Shown: positions 35,059 through 42,787 of the stretch, in pieces
Layout of the letters: the number at the start of each line of letters is the position of its first letter
Position numbering within the stretch: the stretch's first letter is position 1
Assembly: GCA_900769985.1 (NCBI GenBank)
Contig: CAAGIS010000067.1
Span: 22,624-86,623 of the forward strand
DNA length: 64,000 bases
Reading direction: 5' to 3'
From: Spirochaetia bacterium
GTDB lineage: Bacteria > Spirochaetota > Spirochaetia > Treponematales > Treponemataceae
The notes under the pieces: model-generated
Databases searched by the model: none
What the model was told of the DNA's origin: nothing
What the model saw: the letters and a program-made list of their open reading frames with translations, nothing else
Position numbers and translations under genes: made by a program

Positions 35059-35265
35059 TTAGAATTCTTTTTTTTCTGACTTTCGTCTTTTGTTTAAAAG
35101 TTTTCTTTCAAGAGTTGTTTTCTTCTGGTGAAGAATAGCAGAAGGTTTTTCAAAATATTCGCGTTTTTTGTATTCGCGGATAATGCCTTCTTTTTCAACC
35201 ATACGTTTAAAACGCTTGATAGCTTTTTCGAGGTTTTCTGTTTCCTCTACGCTGATTGTTGCCAT
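35059..35265 (-). CDS. rpsU: Small ribosomal subunit protein bS21
   Basis: A 68-residue basic protein starting MATISVEETENLEKAIKRFK, with RREYFEKPSAI-like motif REYFEKPSAILHQKK and a Lys/Arg-rich tail, as in bS21. ATG 35265 is chosen, with AGGAGG upstream. The region between it and 35351 holds a possible but poor promoter (TTGATT near 35340, -10 unclear). Confidence 0.93.
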   Translation of the reverse strand: MATISVEETENLEKAIKRFKRMVEKEGIIREYKKREYFEKPSAILHQKKTTLERKLLNKRRKSEKKEF

Positions 35266-35350
35266 ACTAAAGTTCACCTCCTCTTCTTCGGTAATTCCGT
35301 AAAAACATTATTATGATATAGAAAAATGTTTTTTTAATCAATAGCTTGCT

Positions 35351-35378
35351 TTGACATAAAGGAAAAAAATGTTATAAT
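35351..35378 (+). promoter_or_regulatory. Consensus promoter for the radical-SAM gene
   Basis: Exact consensus TTGACA (35351-35356) and TATAAT (35373-35378) with a 16-bp spacer, about 36 bp before the ATG. Confidence 0.75.
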
Positions 35379-35414
35379 TTTTCTTACAGGTCAAATCGAT
35401 TCAGCAGGGTAAAA

Positions 35415-37145
35415 ATGAAAGTTTTTTTAGCAGGAATTAACGCAAGTTACATGCACACTTGTCTTGCGGTTCGTTCAATTTACAGTTATGTCAGAAAAGC
35501 GGCAGGAGAGTGCGGTCTGGATATTCAGATTGAATTTGCTGAATATACGATAAACCAGAATATACACGATATTTTAAAGGGAATCAGGTTGTCAGATGCA
35601 GACGTCGTTTTGTTTTCTACATATATTTGGAATATTTCTGTCGTTGAAAAAATTTTGCCCGATGTAAAGAAAATTCTTCCCGGTTGTATTATCGGTGCAG
35701 GCGGCCCTGAAGTAAGCTATGCTGCTGAAAAATATTTGAAAAAATTTTCCTGTATTGATTTTATTGTTGCTGGAGAAGGCGAAATTACTGTTTTTGAATT
35801 ACTGAAAGAACTTGAACAAAAGGGAACCAGAGATTTTTTTAAAAATGAAAAAATTAACGTTTCCGGGATTTATTATTTAGTTCCAGAACAAAATAAAATA
35901 TGTTTTACTGGCTGCCGCAAATTAATCGAAGACTTTTCTGTCATTCCTTTCTCTTATCCTGAACTTTTGACAGAAAATTTTGATTCCGATAATAAGATTT
36001 ATTATTTTGAATCAAGTCGCGGCTGTCCTTACAGTTGTTCTTATTGTCTTTCAAGCATCGATAAAACTGTCCGCTTCAAAAGCCTTGAACAGACTTTTAG
36101 TGAACTTCAGATTTTTCTTGATGCAAATGTAAAGCTCGTGAAATTTGTTGACAGGACTTATAATTTAAATCCTGAGCGCTATATAAAAATCTGGAAATAT
36201 ATTCTTGAACATCACAATAAAAAGACGATGTTTCATTTTGAAATCGAAGCAGAATACCTTTCTGAAAATGCAATTGAGTTTTTGCAAAATGTACCATCCG
36301 GTATAATGCAGTTTGAAATCGGCGTTCAGTCTGCAAACCGGAATACTCTTAAAGCGATTAACCGTTCTGATAATATTGATGTGCTCAAAAAAAACATTCT
36401 GCAGATTCCGAAAACAATTCACAAGCATCTTGATTTGATTGCAGGACTTCCGTACGAAGATTTGAAAACTTTTGGCAGAAGTTTTGATTTCGTAATGGAT
36501 TTAAAACCTGATGCACTCCAGCTCGGGTTTTTAAAAATTCTCCATGGCACAGAGATGGAAAAATTTGCTTTTGAAAATGGCTGGCAGTGGCAGGAAAATG
36601 CTGTTTATGAAACGCTTTCAACTCCGTGTATGTCTTTTGATGATTTGATGTTTTTAAAAGATCTGGAAACTCTCGTAGATTTTTATTGGAACAAAGGACA
36701 TTTTTCTTTTACGATGAATTACATTTTTAGAAAAGTCAGCCCATGGATTTTTTTTACAGGGCTTTGCAGTTTTGCAAAAAGTCTTGATGTTTTTTCAACT
36801 GCTCATCGGGAACTTTTTTGGTTTGCATTGTTGCATGATTTTTTTTGTTTTATAAAATCTGACAGCGATTTTTTTGATATTGATTTTAAAGTCGCAGTGG
36901 AAATCTTACGTTATGATTTTATCAGGCTGTCAAAGCGAAGTTCTTTTCCTGACTGGTACGTTCACCGGTATGATAAAGACAAACACCGCATGATGCTTGA
37001 AAAAAAAGGAATGCTGCACAGTACAAGGCTTGCGTTTGCTCTGACGGAATTTGAAACTTTTGATTACGATGTAATTTCCAGTGAACCTGAAAGAAATCCA
37101 GGTATTTTTGAAATTCTTGTTGAATATAAATCTCCTGTGCGATAA
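35415..37145 (+). CDS. B12-binding radical SAM protein (DUF4080 type)
   Basis: A 576-residue protein. An N-terminal cobalamin-binding-like domain (MKVFLAGINASYMHTCLAVR to about residue 130) is followed by a radical-SAM TIM barrel with the cluster motif SRGCPYSCSYCLS (C-x3-C-x2-C). The C-terminal 200 residues match the DUF4080 arrangement. It should use SAM and a 4Fe-4S cluster, perhaps with a corrinoid, for methylation or another radical reaction; substrate unknown. GCAGGG precedes the ATG. The HAD gene follows closely. Confidence 0.82.
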   Translation: MKVFLAGINASYMHTCLAVRSIYSYVRKAAGECGLDIQIEFAEYTINQNIHDILKGIRLSDADVVLFSTYIWNISVVEKILPDVKKILPGCIIGAGGPEVSYAAEKYLKKFSCIDFIVAGEGEITVFELLKELEQKGTRDFFKNEKINVSGIYYLVPEQNKICFTGCRKLIEDFSVIPFSYPELLTENFDSDNKIYYFESSRGCPYSCSYCLSSIDKTVRFKSLEQTFSELQIFLDANVKLVKFVDRTYNLNPERYIKIWKYILEHHNKKTMFHFEIEAEYLSENAIEFLQNVPSGIMQFEIGVQSANRNTLKAINRSDNIDVLKKNILQIPKTIHKHLDLIAGLPYEDLKTFGRSFDFVMDLKPDALQLGFLKILHGTEMEKFAFENGWQWQENAVYETLSTPCMSFDDLMFLKDLETLVDFYWNKGHFSFTMNYIFRKVSPWIFFTGLCSFAKSLDVFSTAHRELFWFALLHDFFCFIKSDSDFFDIDFKVAVEILRYDFIRLSKRSSFPDWYVHRYDKDKHRMMLEKKGMLHSTRLAFALTEFETFDYDVISSEPERNPGIFEILVEYKSPVR

Positions 37146-37165
37146 CTATTTTTACATTGAACATT

Positions 37166-37855
37166 ATGAAAACAGTTTTTTTTGATTTAGATGATACTTT
37201 ATATTCCAGATGCGATGCTTTTTTTATTGCAGTTGAAAAATTTTTCTGCATAAAAGATGAATGCAAAAAAAGCCAGTTATGTACTTTTTGCAGAATGCGC
37301 GGTGACGAAGTTTTTTTTAAAGCTCAGCGAGGAGAAATTACAAATTCTCAGATGTATGCCTACCGTTTTACAAAAGGTTTTTCAGATGCAGGAATTTCTA
37401 TAACAGAAAAAGAGGCACTGGAGTTTCAGAGTGTGTATCAAAAGGAATTGTATTCATTAAAACTTTCTGAATCTGTAATAAAGATGCTTGATTTTGCAAA
37501 AAATAAATTTGATGCGCTTGGCATAATAACTAACGGACCTCAGGAACATCAATGGAATAAAATAAAAAAACTCAATCTTGAAAAATGGTTTTCCAAAAAT
37601 CTGATTTTTGTTTCCGGTGAGTATAAAATTGATAAGCCTGATTCAAGGCTTTTTTTGCTTGCACAGGAAAGGGCGCAGAAAAAATCTGAAGATTTAATTT
37701 TTGTCGGAGATTCTTTTTATAATGATATTTTACCTGCAAGTAAATTAAAATGGCATACAATATGGCTTAATCTCTATGACGAGAAAATGATTCCACCCGA
37801 ACATTCCTGTAATACTGTAAACGAGGTTTATAAAATTTTACTGTCATACTATTGA
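37166..37855 (+). CDS. HAD-superfamily phosphatase, pyrimidine 5'-nucleotidase-like
   Basis: A 229-residue HAD hydrolase. Motif I is VFFDLDDTLYSRC, motif II is LGIITNGPQ, and motif III/IV is KPDSRLFLLAQ with FVGDSFYNDI. The length and cap region resemble YjjG/SDT1-like nucleotidases acting on small phosphates. ATG 37166 is preferred over an upstream TTG. No Shine-Dalgarno; it may be translated by coupling to the preceding gene. Confidence 0.83.
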   Translation: MKTVFFDLDDTLYSRCDAFFIAVEKFFCIKDECKKSQLCTFCRMRGDEVFFKAQRGEITNSQMYAYRFTKGFSDAGISITEKEALEFQSVYQKELYSLKLSESVIKMLDFAKNKFDALGIITNGPQEHQWNKIKKLNLEKWFSKNLIFVSGEYKIDKPDSRLFLLAQERAQKKSEDLIFVGDSFYNDILPASKLKWHTIWLNLYDEKMIPPEHSCNTVNEVYKILLSYY

Positions 37856-37917
37856 TTTTTTTCTTTTCTTGTTTTATATTATTAGTGGTTCTAAAAAGAA
37901 CTACTAATAATATAAAA
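37852..37917 (+). promoter_or_regulatory. Promoter with embedded 20-bp palindrome before trmB
   Basis: TTGATT (37852-37857) and TATATT (37875-37880) are 17 bp apart. The -10 lies inside the left arm of a palindrome: 37872-37891 is the reverse complement of 37898-37917 with one mismatch, around a TAAAAA centre. This is where an autoregulating TrmB-family protein would be expected to bind. It could also act as a hairpin terminator for the HAD gene. Confidence 0.6.
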
Positions 37918-37932
37918 AGATAAGGGAAAAAC

Positions 37933-38631
37933 ATGAATGAAAAGTTAGTTTTTGAGCTGATGAACTTTGGACTTTCAAGGCAGGAAACTTTAATTTATCT
38001 TGAAATGCTTAAGCACGAACAGATGACAGGCTATGAAATTTCAAAGGAAACAGGAATTTCAAGATCAAATGTATATTCATCCCTGTCAGAACTTTTTAAC
38101 AAAGGTGCTGTCTATATGATTGAAACTGAATCTGCAAAATACATTCCTGTTGCACCTGAAAAGTTTTTGATGAATACAATTAATACTCTAAAAGAAAAAA
38201 TTGATTTTATCTTAAAAAATATTCCGTCAAAAAAAGAAATCTCTGACGGCTATATTACGATTAAGGGAAGTCAGAACATAAAAAACAAAATCAGGGATAT
38301 GCTTGAAAAAACAGAAAGCAGGATTTACATGCTTGCACAGAATGATGTTATAAAGAATTTTGAAACCGAACTATCTGCTCTTGTGTCAAGAAAAGTAAAA
38401 ATTGTAATTATTTCTGACTGTTTTGAATTAAAAGGTGCAAAGATTTATAAAACCAAAATCGATAAAAACCAGATAAGGTTTATAGTTGATTCATCGTATG
38501 TTTTGACTGGTCAGTTTTCATTCAGTCAGGACGATACTTGTTTATATTCGGGACAACAGAATCTTGTTGAGGTAATGAAAGAGTATTTGAAAAATAAAAT
38601 TACTTTACTTGAACAAAATTCAAAATCATAA
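37933..38631 (+). CDS. TrmB-family transcriptional regulator
   Basis: A 232-residue regulator. The N-terminal winged helix (LMNFGLSRQETLIYLEMLKH, then GYEISKETGISRSNVYSSLS) matches TrmB-type DNA-binding domains. A coiled-coil linker follows, then an effector-binding-like domain (SRIYMLAQNDVIKNFE). TrmB proteins are best known from sugar control, but here the next genes are ddh and lysA, so it may respond to lysine or diaminopimelate (inference). AAGGG precedes the ATG. Confidence 0.82.
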   Translation: MNEKLVFELMNFGLSRQETLIYLEMLKHEQMTGYEISKETGISRSNVYSSLSELFNKGAVYMIETESAKYIPVAPEKFLMNTINTLKEKIDFILKNIPSKKEISDGYITIKGSQNIKNKIRDMLEKTESRIYMLAQNDVIKNFETELSALVSRKVKIVIISDCFELKGAKIYKTKIDKNQIRFIVDSSYVLTGQFSFSQDDTCLYSGQQNLVEVMKEYLKNKITLLEQNSKS

Positions 38632-38636
38632 ATCCT

Positions 38637-38664
38637 GCATATTTGCATTTTATTGCGAATATGT
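38637..38664 (+). ncRNA. Hairpin-2 element, copy C (before ddh)
   Basis: GCATATTT (38637-38644), 12-nt loop GCATTTTATTGC, GAATATGT (38657-38664). Same 8-12-8 layout and same loop pattern as hairpin 2 of copies A and B, with different stem bases that still pair (two wobble pairs). Preceded by CT as in the others (CTGC). Hairpins 1 and 3 are absent. It lies 24 bp before the ddh start and just after trmB. Confidence 0.5.
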
Positions 38665-38688
38665 GTTGAAATTTTTTGGAGGAAAAAA

Positions 38689-39678
38689 ATGCGAATTGGA
38701 ATTTTAGGTTATGGAAATTTAGGGCGTGGCGTGGAATGTGCCATAAAGCAAAATCCGGATTGTGAACTTAAAGCTGTTTTTACAAGACGGAATCCTGAAA
38801 GCATAAAAGTTCTTACTAAAGGAACAGGCGTGTTCAGTGTGGACAAAATTCTTTCGTATAAAGATGAAATTGATGTATTGATTCTTTGCGGGGGCAGCGC
38901 TGTAGATTTGCCTGAACAGACGCCTAAGTTTGCAAGACATTTTAATGTCGTAGATAGTTTTGACACTCATGCAAAAATTCCTTTCCACTTTGACAATGTA
39001 GATAAATCTGCAAAAGAATCAGGTCATGTTGCTTTGATTTCGTGTGGCTGGGATCCAGGGCTTTTCAGTTTGAACAGGCTTTATGCAAATTGTATTCTTC
39101 CGTGCGGAAAAGATTATACTTTCTGGGGTAAAGGAGTAAGTCAGGGACACAGTGATGCTGTTCGCCGCATAAAAGGCGTAAAAGATGCAAAACAGTATAC
39201 TATTCCTGTTGAGGCCTCTCTTTCTGCCGTTCGCAATTGTGAAAACCCTGAATTGACAATAAGGCAAAAGCATACAAGAGAATGTTTTGTTGTTGCAGAA
39301 GAAAACTGTACAGATGAAGATTTAATGCGAATTGAAAATGAAATAAAGACAATGCCTGATTATTTTTATGATTACGATACGACAGTTCATTTTATTTCGC
39401 AGGAACAATTTAAGGCCGAACATTCTCAGATGTCGCATGGCGGCTTTGTAATCCGCACAGGAAAAACTGGTTGGAACAACGAGTACAATAATATAATCGA
39501 ATATAATTTAAAACTTGATTCAAATCCTGCCTTTACTTCCTGCGTGCTCATCTCTTTTGCACGTGCTGTTTTTAAAATGTACTCAGAGGGGGTGACAGGT
39601 TGTAAAACTGTTTTTGATATTCCGCCTGCGTATTTAAGTCCACTTTCAAGTCAGGAACTGAGGGCGCATTTACTTTAA
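38689..39678 (+). CDS. ddh: meso-Diaminopimelate D-dehydrogenase
   Basis: A 329-residue NADPH-dependent enzyme that makes meso-diaminopimelate from tetrahydrodipicolinate in one step. The N-terminal Rossmann motif is MRIGILGYGNLGRGVE, then FTRRNPES, and the family blocks DSFDTHAKIPFHFDNVD, SCGWDPGLFSLNRLYANCIL, WGKGVSQGHSDAVRRIKGVK and HGGFVIRTGKTGW. ATG 38689 has GGAGG just upstream. It lies between the TrmB regulator and lysA, giving a two-gene end of the DAP/lysine pathway. Confidence 0.93.
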   Translation: MRIGILGYGNLGRGVECAIKQNPDCELKAVFTRRNPESIKVLTKGTGVFSVDKILSYKDEIDVLILCGGSAVDLPEQTPKFARHFNVVDSFDTHAKIPFHFDNVDKSAKESGHVALISCGWDPGLFSLNRLYANCILPCGKDYTFWGKGVSQGHSDAVRRIKGVKDAKQYTIPVEASLSAVRNCENPELTIRQKHTRECFVVAEENCTDEDLMRIENEIKTMPDYFYDYDTTVHFISQEQFKAEHSQMSHGGFVIRTGKTGWNNEYNNIIEYNLKLDSNPAFTSCVLISFARAVFKMYSEGVTGCKTVFDIPPAYLSPLSSQELRAHLL

Positions 39679-39686
39679 TTTGATTT

Positions 39687-39802
39687 GATTTGCAAATTTG
39701 TGTTGCAAATCTTCTTATCTACTGCACATTCTCATTTTATTGCGAATGTGCATGAATATACAAATCGGAAATTTAAATTTCCGATTTGACTTTTTATGGG
39801 AG
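39687..39802 (+). ncRNA. Three-hairpin leader element, copy B (before lysA)
   Basis: Hairpin 1 is ATTTG-TGTTG-CAAAT (39696-39710), with an alternative stem GATTTGC/GCAAATC at 39687-39711. Hairpin 2 is 39724-39751 (GCACATTC, 12-nt loop TCATTTTATTGC, GAATGTGC). Hairpin 3 is a perfect 26-nt palindrome at 39762-39787, followed by GAC, TTTTT and ATGGGAG (39796-39802). The layout matches copy A almost base for base in length, while the stems differ in sequence but remain paired. Confidence 0.55.
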
Positions 39803-39807
39803 ATTAT

Positions 39808-41049
39808 ATGAATTCTTACATTGACTCAGTTGATTTTTTTAAAGGAAATAATCCTGAAAAAATTGCCGCTGAATTTGGAACGCCTCTTTATGTTTATAAT
39901 GAGGAAATCATTAGAAACAGAATGAACAGAGTAGGAACTGTAATAAAAAAATTTCCGTATACAGCAAATTATTCTGTAAAGGCAAACACTAATATACATA
40001 TTCTTCGTCTTGCACTTGAAGAAGGCAATAATTGTGATGCGATGAGCATCGGTGAAATCCAGATGCTTTTGAAGGCAGGCTTTCCGAGTGAAAAAATTTT
40101 CTTTGTTCCGAATAATGTTTCAGAAGCTGAATTGCAGTTTGCGATTGACAATCACATTATGACAAGTCTTGATTCTCTTTCTCAACTTGAACTTTTCGGC
40201 AGATTAAATAACGGCGGTGCATGTGCTGTGCGTATTAATCCAGGAGTCGGTGCAGGCCATTGCGAAAAAGTCATCACAGGTGGAAAGAAAACTAAATTTG
40301 GAATTCAGGAAAGCGATATTGACAGGATTTTTGACATTGCAAAAAAATATAATCTGACTATTGCAGGAATAAATCAGCACATCGGTTCTTTGTTTATGGA
40401 CGGAAAGCCGTATCTTGATGCCGTAAAAAATATCCTGCGCATTGCAAAAAGATTTAAGAATTTGCAATTTATCGATTTTGGCGGTGGTTACGGAATTCCG
40501 TATCATAAACTTGATGATGAAAAAGATTTTCCGATGGAAGAATTTTCAGTTCAGCTTGAAAAAATCATTCAGGATTTTGTTGACGATTATAAATCTGTTC
40601 CTCTTTTTAAATCTGAACCTGGCCGTTATTGCATTGCAGAAGGAGGTGTAATTTTAGGGCGAGTATTTGCGCTCAAGGAAAATGCCGGAAAAATTTATGC
40701 AGGCACTGATATTGGAATGAATGTCCTTGTGCGCCCGAGCATGTATGATTCCTGGCATGATATTGAAGTTCTTCGTTGCGGAAAAGTTGTAAGCCGTGAT
40801 GAACTTGCTGAACAAACTGTCACAGGTAATATCTGCGAATCAGGTGATTTACTTGCAAAAGACAGACTGCTTCCTAAAATTAATATTGGTGATTTAGTTT
40901 GTGTTTTAGATACGGGCGCTTATGGCTGGAGTATGTGTTCGACATATAATTCACGGCCGCGCCCTGCAGAAGTCATGATTTGCAAAGACGGTTCTGTAAA
41001 ACAGATTCGCCGTCGTGAAACTGTCGAAGATTTAATGCGACTTTTTTAA
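39808..41049 (+). CDS. lysA: Diaminopimelate decarboxylase
   Basis: A 413-residue PLP enzyme (fold III) converting meso-DAP to lysine. PLP lysine is Lys58 in NYSVKANTN. Other blocks: INQHIGSLFMDG, IDFGGGYGIPYH (phosphate loop), SEPGRYCIAEGG and GNICESGDLLAKDR (active-site Cys and Asp), VLDTGAYGWSMCSTYNSRPR. ATG 39808 is chosen because GGGAG lies 5 nt upstream. It follows ddh; the leader between them could uncouple the two genes. Confidence 0.94.
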   Translation: MNSYIDSVDFFKGNNPEKIAAEFGTPLYVYNEEIIRNRMNRVGTVIKKFPYTANYSVKANTNIHILRLALEEGNNCDAMSIGEIQMLLKAGFPSEKIFFVPNNVSEAELQFAIDNHIMTSLDSLSQLELFGRLNNGGACAVRINPGVGAGHCEKVITGGKKTKFGIQESDIDRIFDIAKKYNLTIAGINQHIGSLFMDGKPYLDAVKNILRIAKRFKNLQFIDFGGGYGIPYHKLDDEKDFPMEEFSVQLEKIIQDFVDDYKSVPLFKSEPGRYCIAEGGVILGRVFALKENAGKIYAGTDIGMNVLVRPSMYDSWHDIEVLRCGKVVSRDELAEQTVTGNICESGDLLAKDRLLPKINIGDLVCVLDTGAYGWSMCSTYNSRPRPAEVMICKDGSVKQIRRRETVEDLMRLF

Positions 41050-41058
41050 AATGAAACA

Positions 41059-41078
41059 GGGGAACTTCAAAGTTCCCC
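41059..41078 (+). terminator. Hairpin terminator after lysA
   Basis: GGGGAACTT and AAGTTCCCC pair with a 2-nt loop, with AAAC/GTTT extending the stem over a small mismatch. It lies between lysA and the convergent guaB. Confidence 0.65.
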
Positions 41079-41130
41079 ATGTTTTAGCTTAAACGTATAT
41101 TAACCCTGCATATTTTATAATCGTAAAAAA

Positions 41131-42639
41131 TTATTCAGCTCTAATGCTAGGCGACTTAACGATAACGTCGTGTGCAGAACCTTCAGAAATAGAGGCTGCA
41201 GAAACAAGCGTAATTTTTGCTTTTTCCTGAAGTTCCGGGATTGACAACGCACCGCAGTTGCACATTGTGTGGCTTACTTTACTGATTGTCATCGTAACAT
41301 TGTCATGAAGGCTTCCTGCATAAGGAACGTAAGAATCAACGCCTTCTTCAAATGCCATCTTTTTAGCTCCGCCTAAATCGTAACGCTGCCAGTTTCGTGC
41401 GCGGTTGCTTCCTTCGCCCCAGTACTCTTTTACATAATTGCCGTTGACAATTAATTTATTTGTAGGAGATTCGTCAAATCTTGCAAAGTAACGTCCGAGC
41501 ATTACAAAGTCTGCGCCCATTGCAAGAGCCAGTGTAATATGATAGTCGTGTACGATTCCACCATCTGAGCATACAGGAATATAAATACCTGTTTTTTTAA
41601 AATACTCATCACGGGCTTTTGCAACTTCTATTGTCGCTGTAGCCTGTCCTCGTCCGATTCCTTTTTGTTCACGCGTAATGCAGATTGAACCACCTCCGAT
41701 TCCGACCTTTATAAAATCTGCACCGGCTTCTGCAAGAAAATTAAATCCTTCAGCATCTACTACATTTCCTGCACCGACTTTTGCATCTGGCCATTTTTCG
41801 TGAATGTCATGTAATGCCCGGCGCTGCCATTCTGAAAAGCCTTCAGAAGAATCAAGACAAAGGACATCAACCCCTGCATCTAAAAGGGCAGGAACACGTT
41901 CCATGTAGTCACGAGTATTAATTCCTGCGCCGACGATATACCGTTTTTTGCTGTCAAGCAGTTCATTCGGGTGCTGTTCGTGGCTTGCTGCATCTTTTCT
42001 AAAAACAAGATACTGAAGATTGCCGTCTTTGTCTAATATCGGAAGCTGGTTTATTTTATGTTCCCAAATTATATCATTTGCCTGTTCCAAAGTTATGCCG
42101 ACTTCGGCCTTGATGAGTTTTTCAAGCGGAGTCATATATTTGCTTACTTTTTCATCACTCTGTGTTTTGTTTGAGCGATAGTCCCTGTCTGTAATAATTC
42201 CAAGAAGCTTGCCGTTTGCTGTTCCGTCTTCTGTAACTGCAACAGTTGAGTGCCCTGTCTGTTCAACAAGAGATTGAAGTTCCGCTAAAGTTGCATTTGG
42301 TTTAATATTTGAATCTGATGTTACAAACCCTGCTTTGTACTGTTTAACGCGAGCAATCATTGCAGCCTGATTTTCTATAGTCTGAGACCCGTAAATGAAC
42401 GAAATTCCGCCTTCTTTTGCAAGTGCAATTGCCAGTTTGTCGTTAGAAACAGACTGCATTACAGCAGAAACCATTGGAATGTTCATTGTTAAAGGACACT
42501 TTTCGCCGGCTTTTTTATTGTAACGAACAACAGGTGTGTTTAATGTTACATTTGACGGAATACACTCAGCTGATGAGTAGCCAGGTACCAAAAGATATTC
42601 ACCAAAAGTGTGTGAAGGTTCTTCAAAATAATATGCCAT
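41131..42639 (-). CDS. guaB: IMP dehydrogenase, Tritrichomonas-type
   Basis: A 502-residue enzyme oxidising IMP to XMP, the first step to GTP. It has an N-terminal barrel part, two CBS domains (about residues 95-215), and the catalytic loop GIGGGSICITREQKGIGRGQ with Cys320. The flap KEYWGEGSNRARNWQRYD holds the Arg-Tyr pair. The start MAYYFEEPSHTFGEYLLVPG, the SICITREQKGIG loop and the C-terminal SKVSHTMCNCGALSIPELQ strongly resemble the IMPDH of the protist Tritrichomonas foetus (from memory) rather than the E. coli/Bacillus type. AGGAG precedes the ATG. Confidence 0.95.
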   Translation of the reverse strand: MAYYFEEPSHTFGEYLLVPGYSSAECIPSNVTLNTPVVRYNKKAGEKCPLTMNIPMVSAVMQSVSNDKLAIALAKEGGISFIYGSQTIENQAAMIARVKQYKAGFVTSDSNIKPNATLAELQSLVEQTGHSTVAVTEDGTANGKLLGIITDRDYRSNKTQSDEKVSKYMTPLEKLIKAEVGITLEQANDIIWEHKINQLPILDKDGNLQYLVFRKDAASHEQHPNELLDSKKRYIVGAGINTRDYMERVPALLDAGVDVLCLDSSEGFSEWQRRALHDIHEKWPDAKVGAGNVVDAEGFNFLAEAGADFIKVGIGGGSICITREQKGIGRGQATATIEVAKARDEYFKKTGIYIPVCSDGGIVHDYHITLALAMGADFVMLGRYFARFDESPTNKLIVNGNYVKEYWGEGSNRARNWQRYDLGGAKKMAFEEGVDSYVPYAGSLHDNVTMTISKVSHTMCNCGALSIPELQEKAKITLVSAASISEGSAHDVIVKSPSIRAE

Positions 42640-42667
42640 AATGCATCTCCTTTAGAATTTGTTACGG

Positions 42668-42745
42668 GAATTAATTGAAGAAAGGCGAAATACTCAACAA
42701 TTAATTCGAATATTTCATTGAATTATACACAGAAAAGGGCATTTA
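42668..42745 (-). promoter_or_regulatory. guaB promoter with inverted repeat in the 5' UTR
   Basis: Reading leftward, a -35 TTGTAA lies upstream of TATAAT (42727-42722) with about 18 bp between. After the start site, a perfect 10-bp inverted repeat (GAATTAATTG at 42668-42677, CAATTAATTC at 42698-42707) is separated by 20 bp. It could be an operator or a weak mRNA hairpin. Confidence 0.55.
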
Positions 42746-42787
42746 TTACAAGTAGTTTTTTTATTTTTTTTATGATATTGTTTTTTT

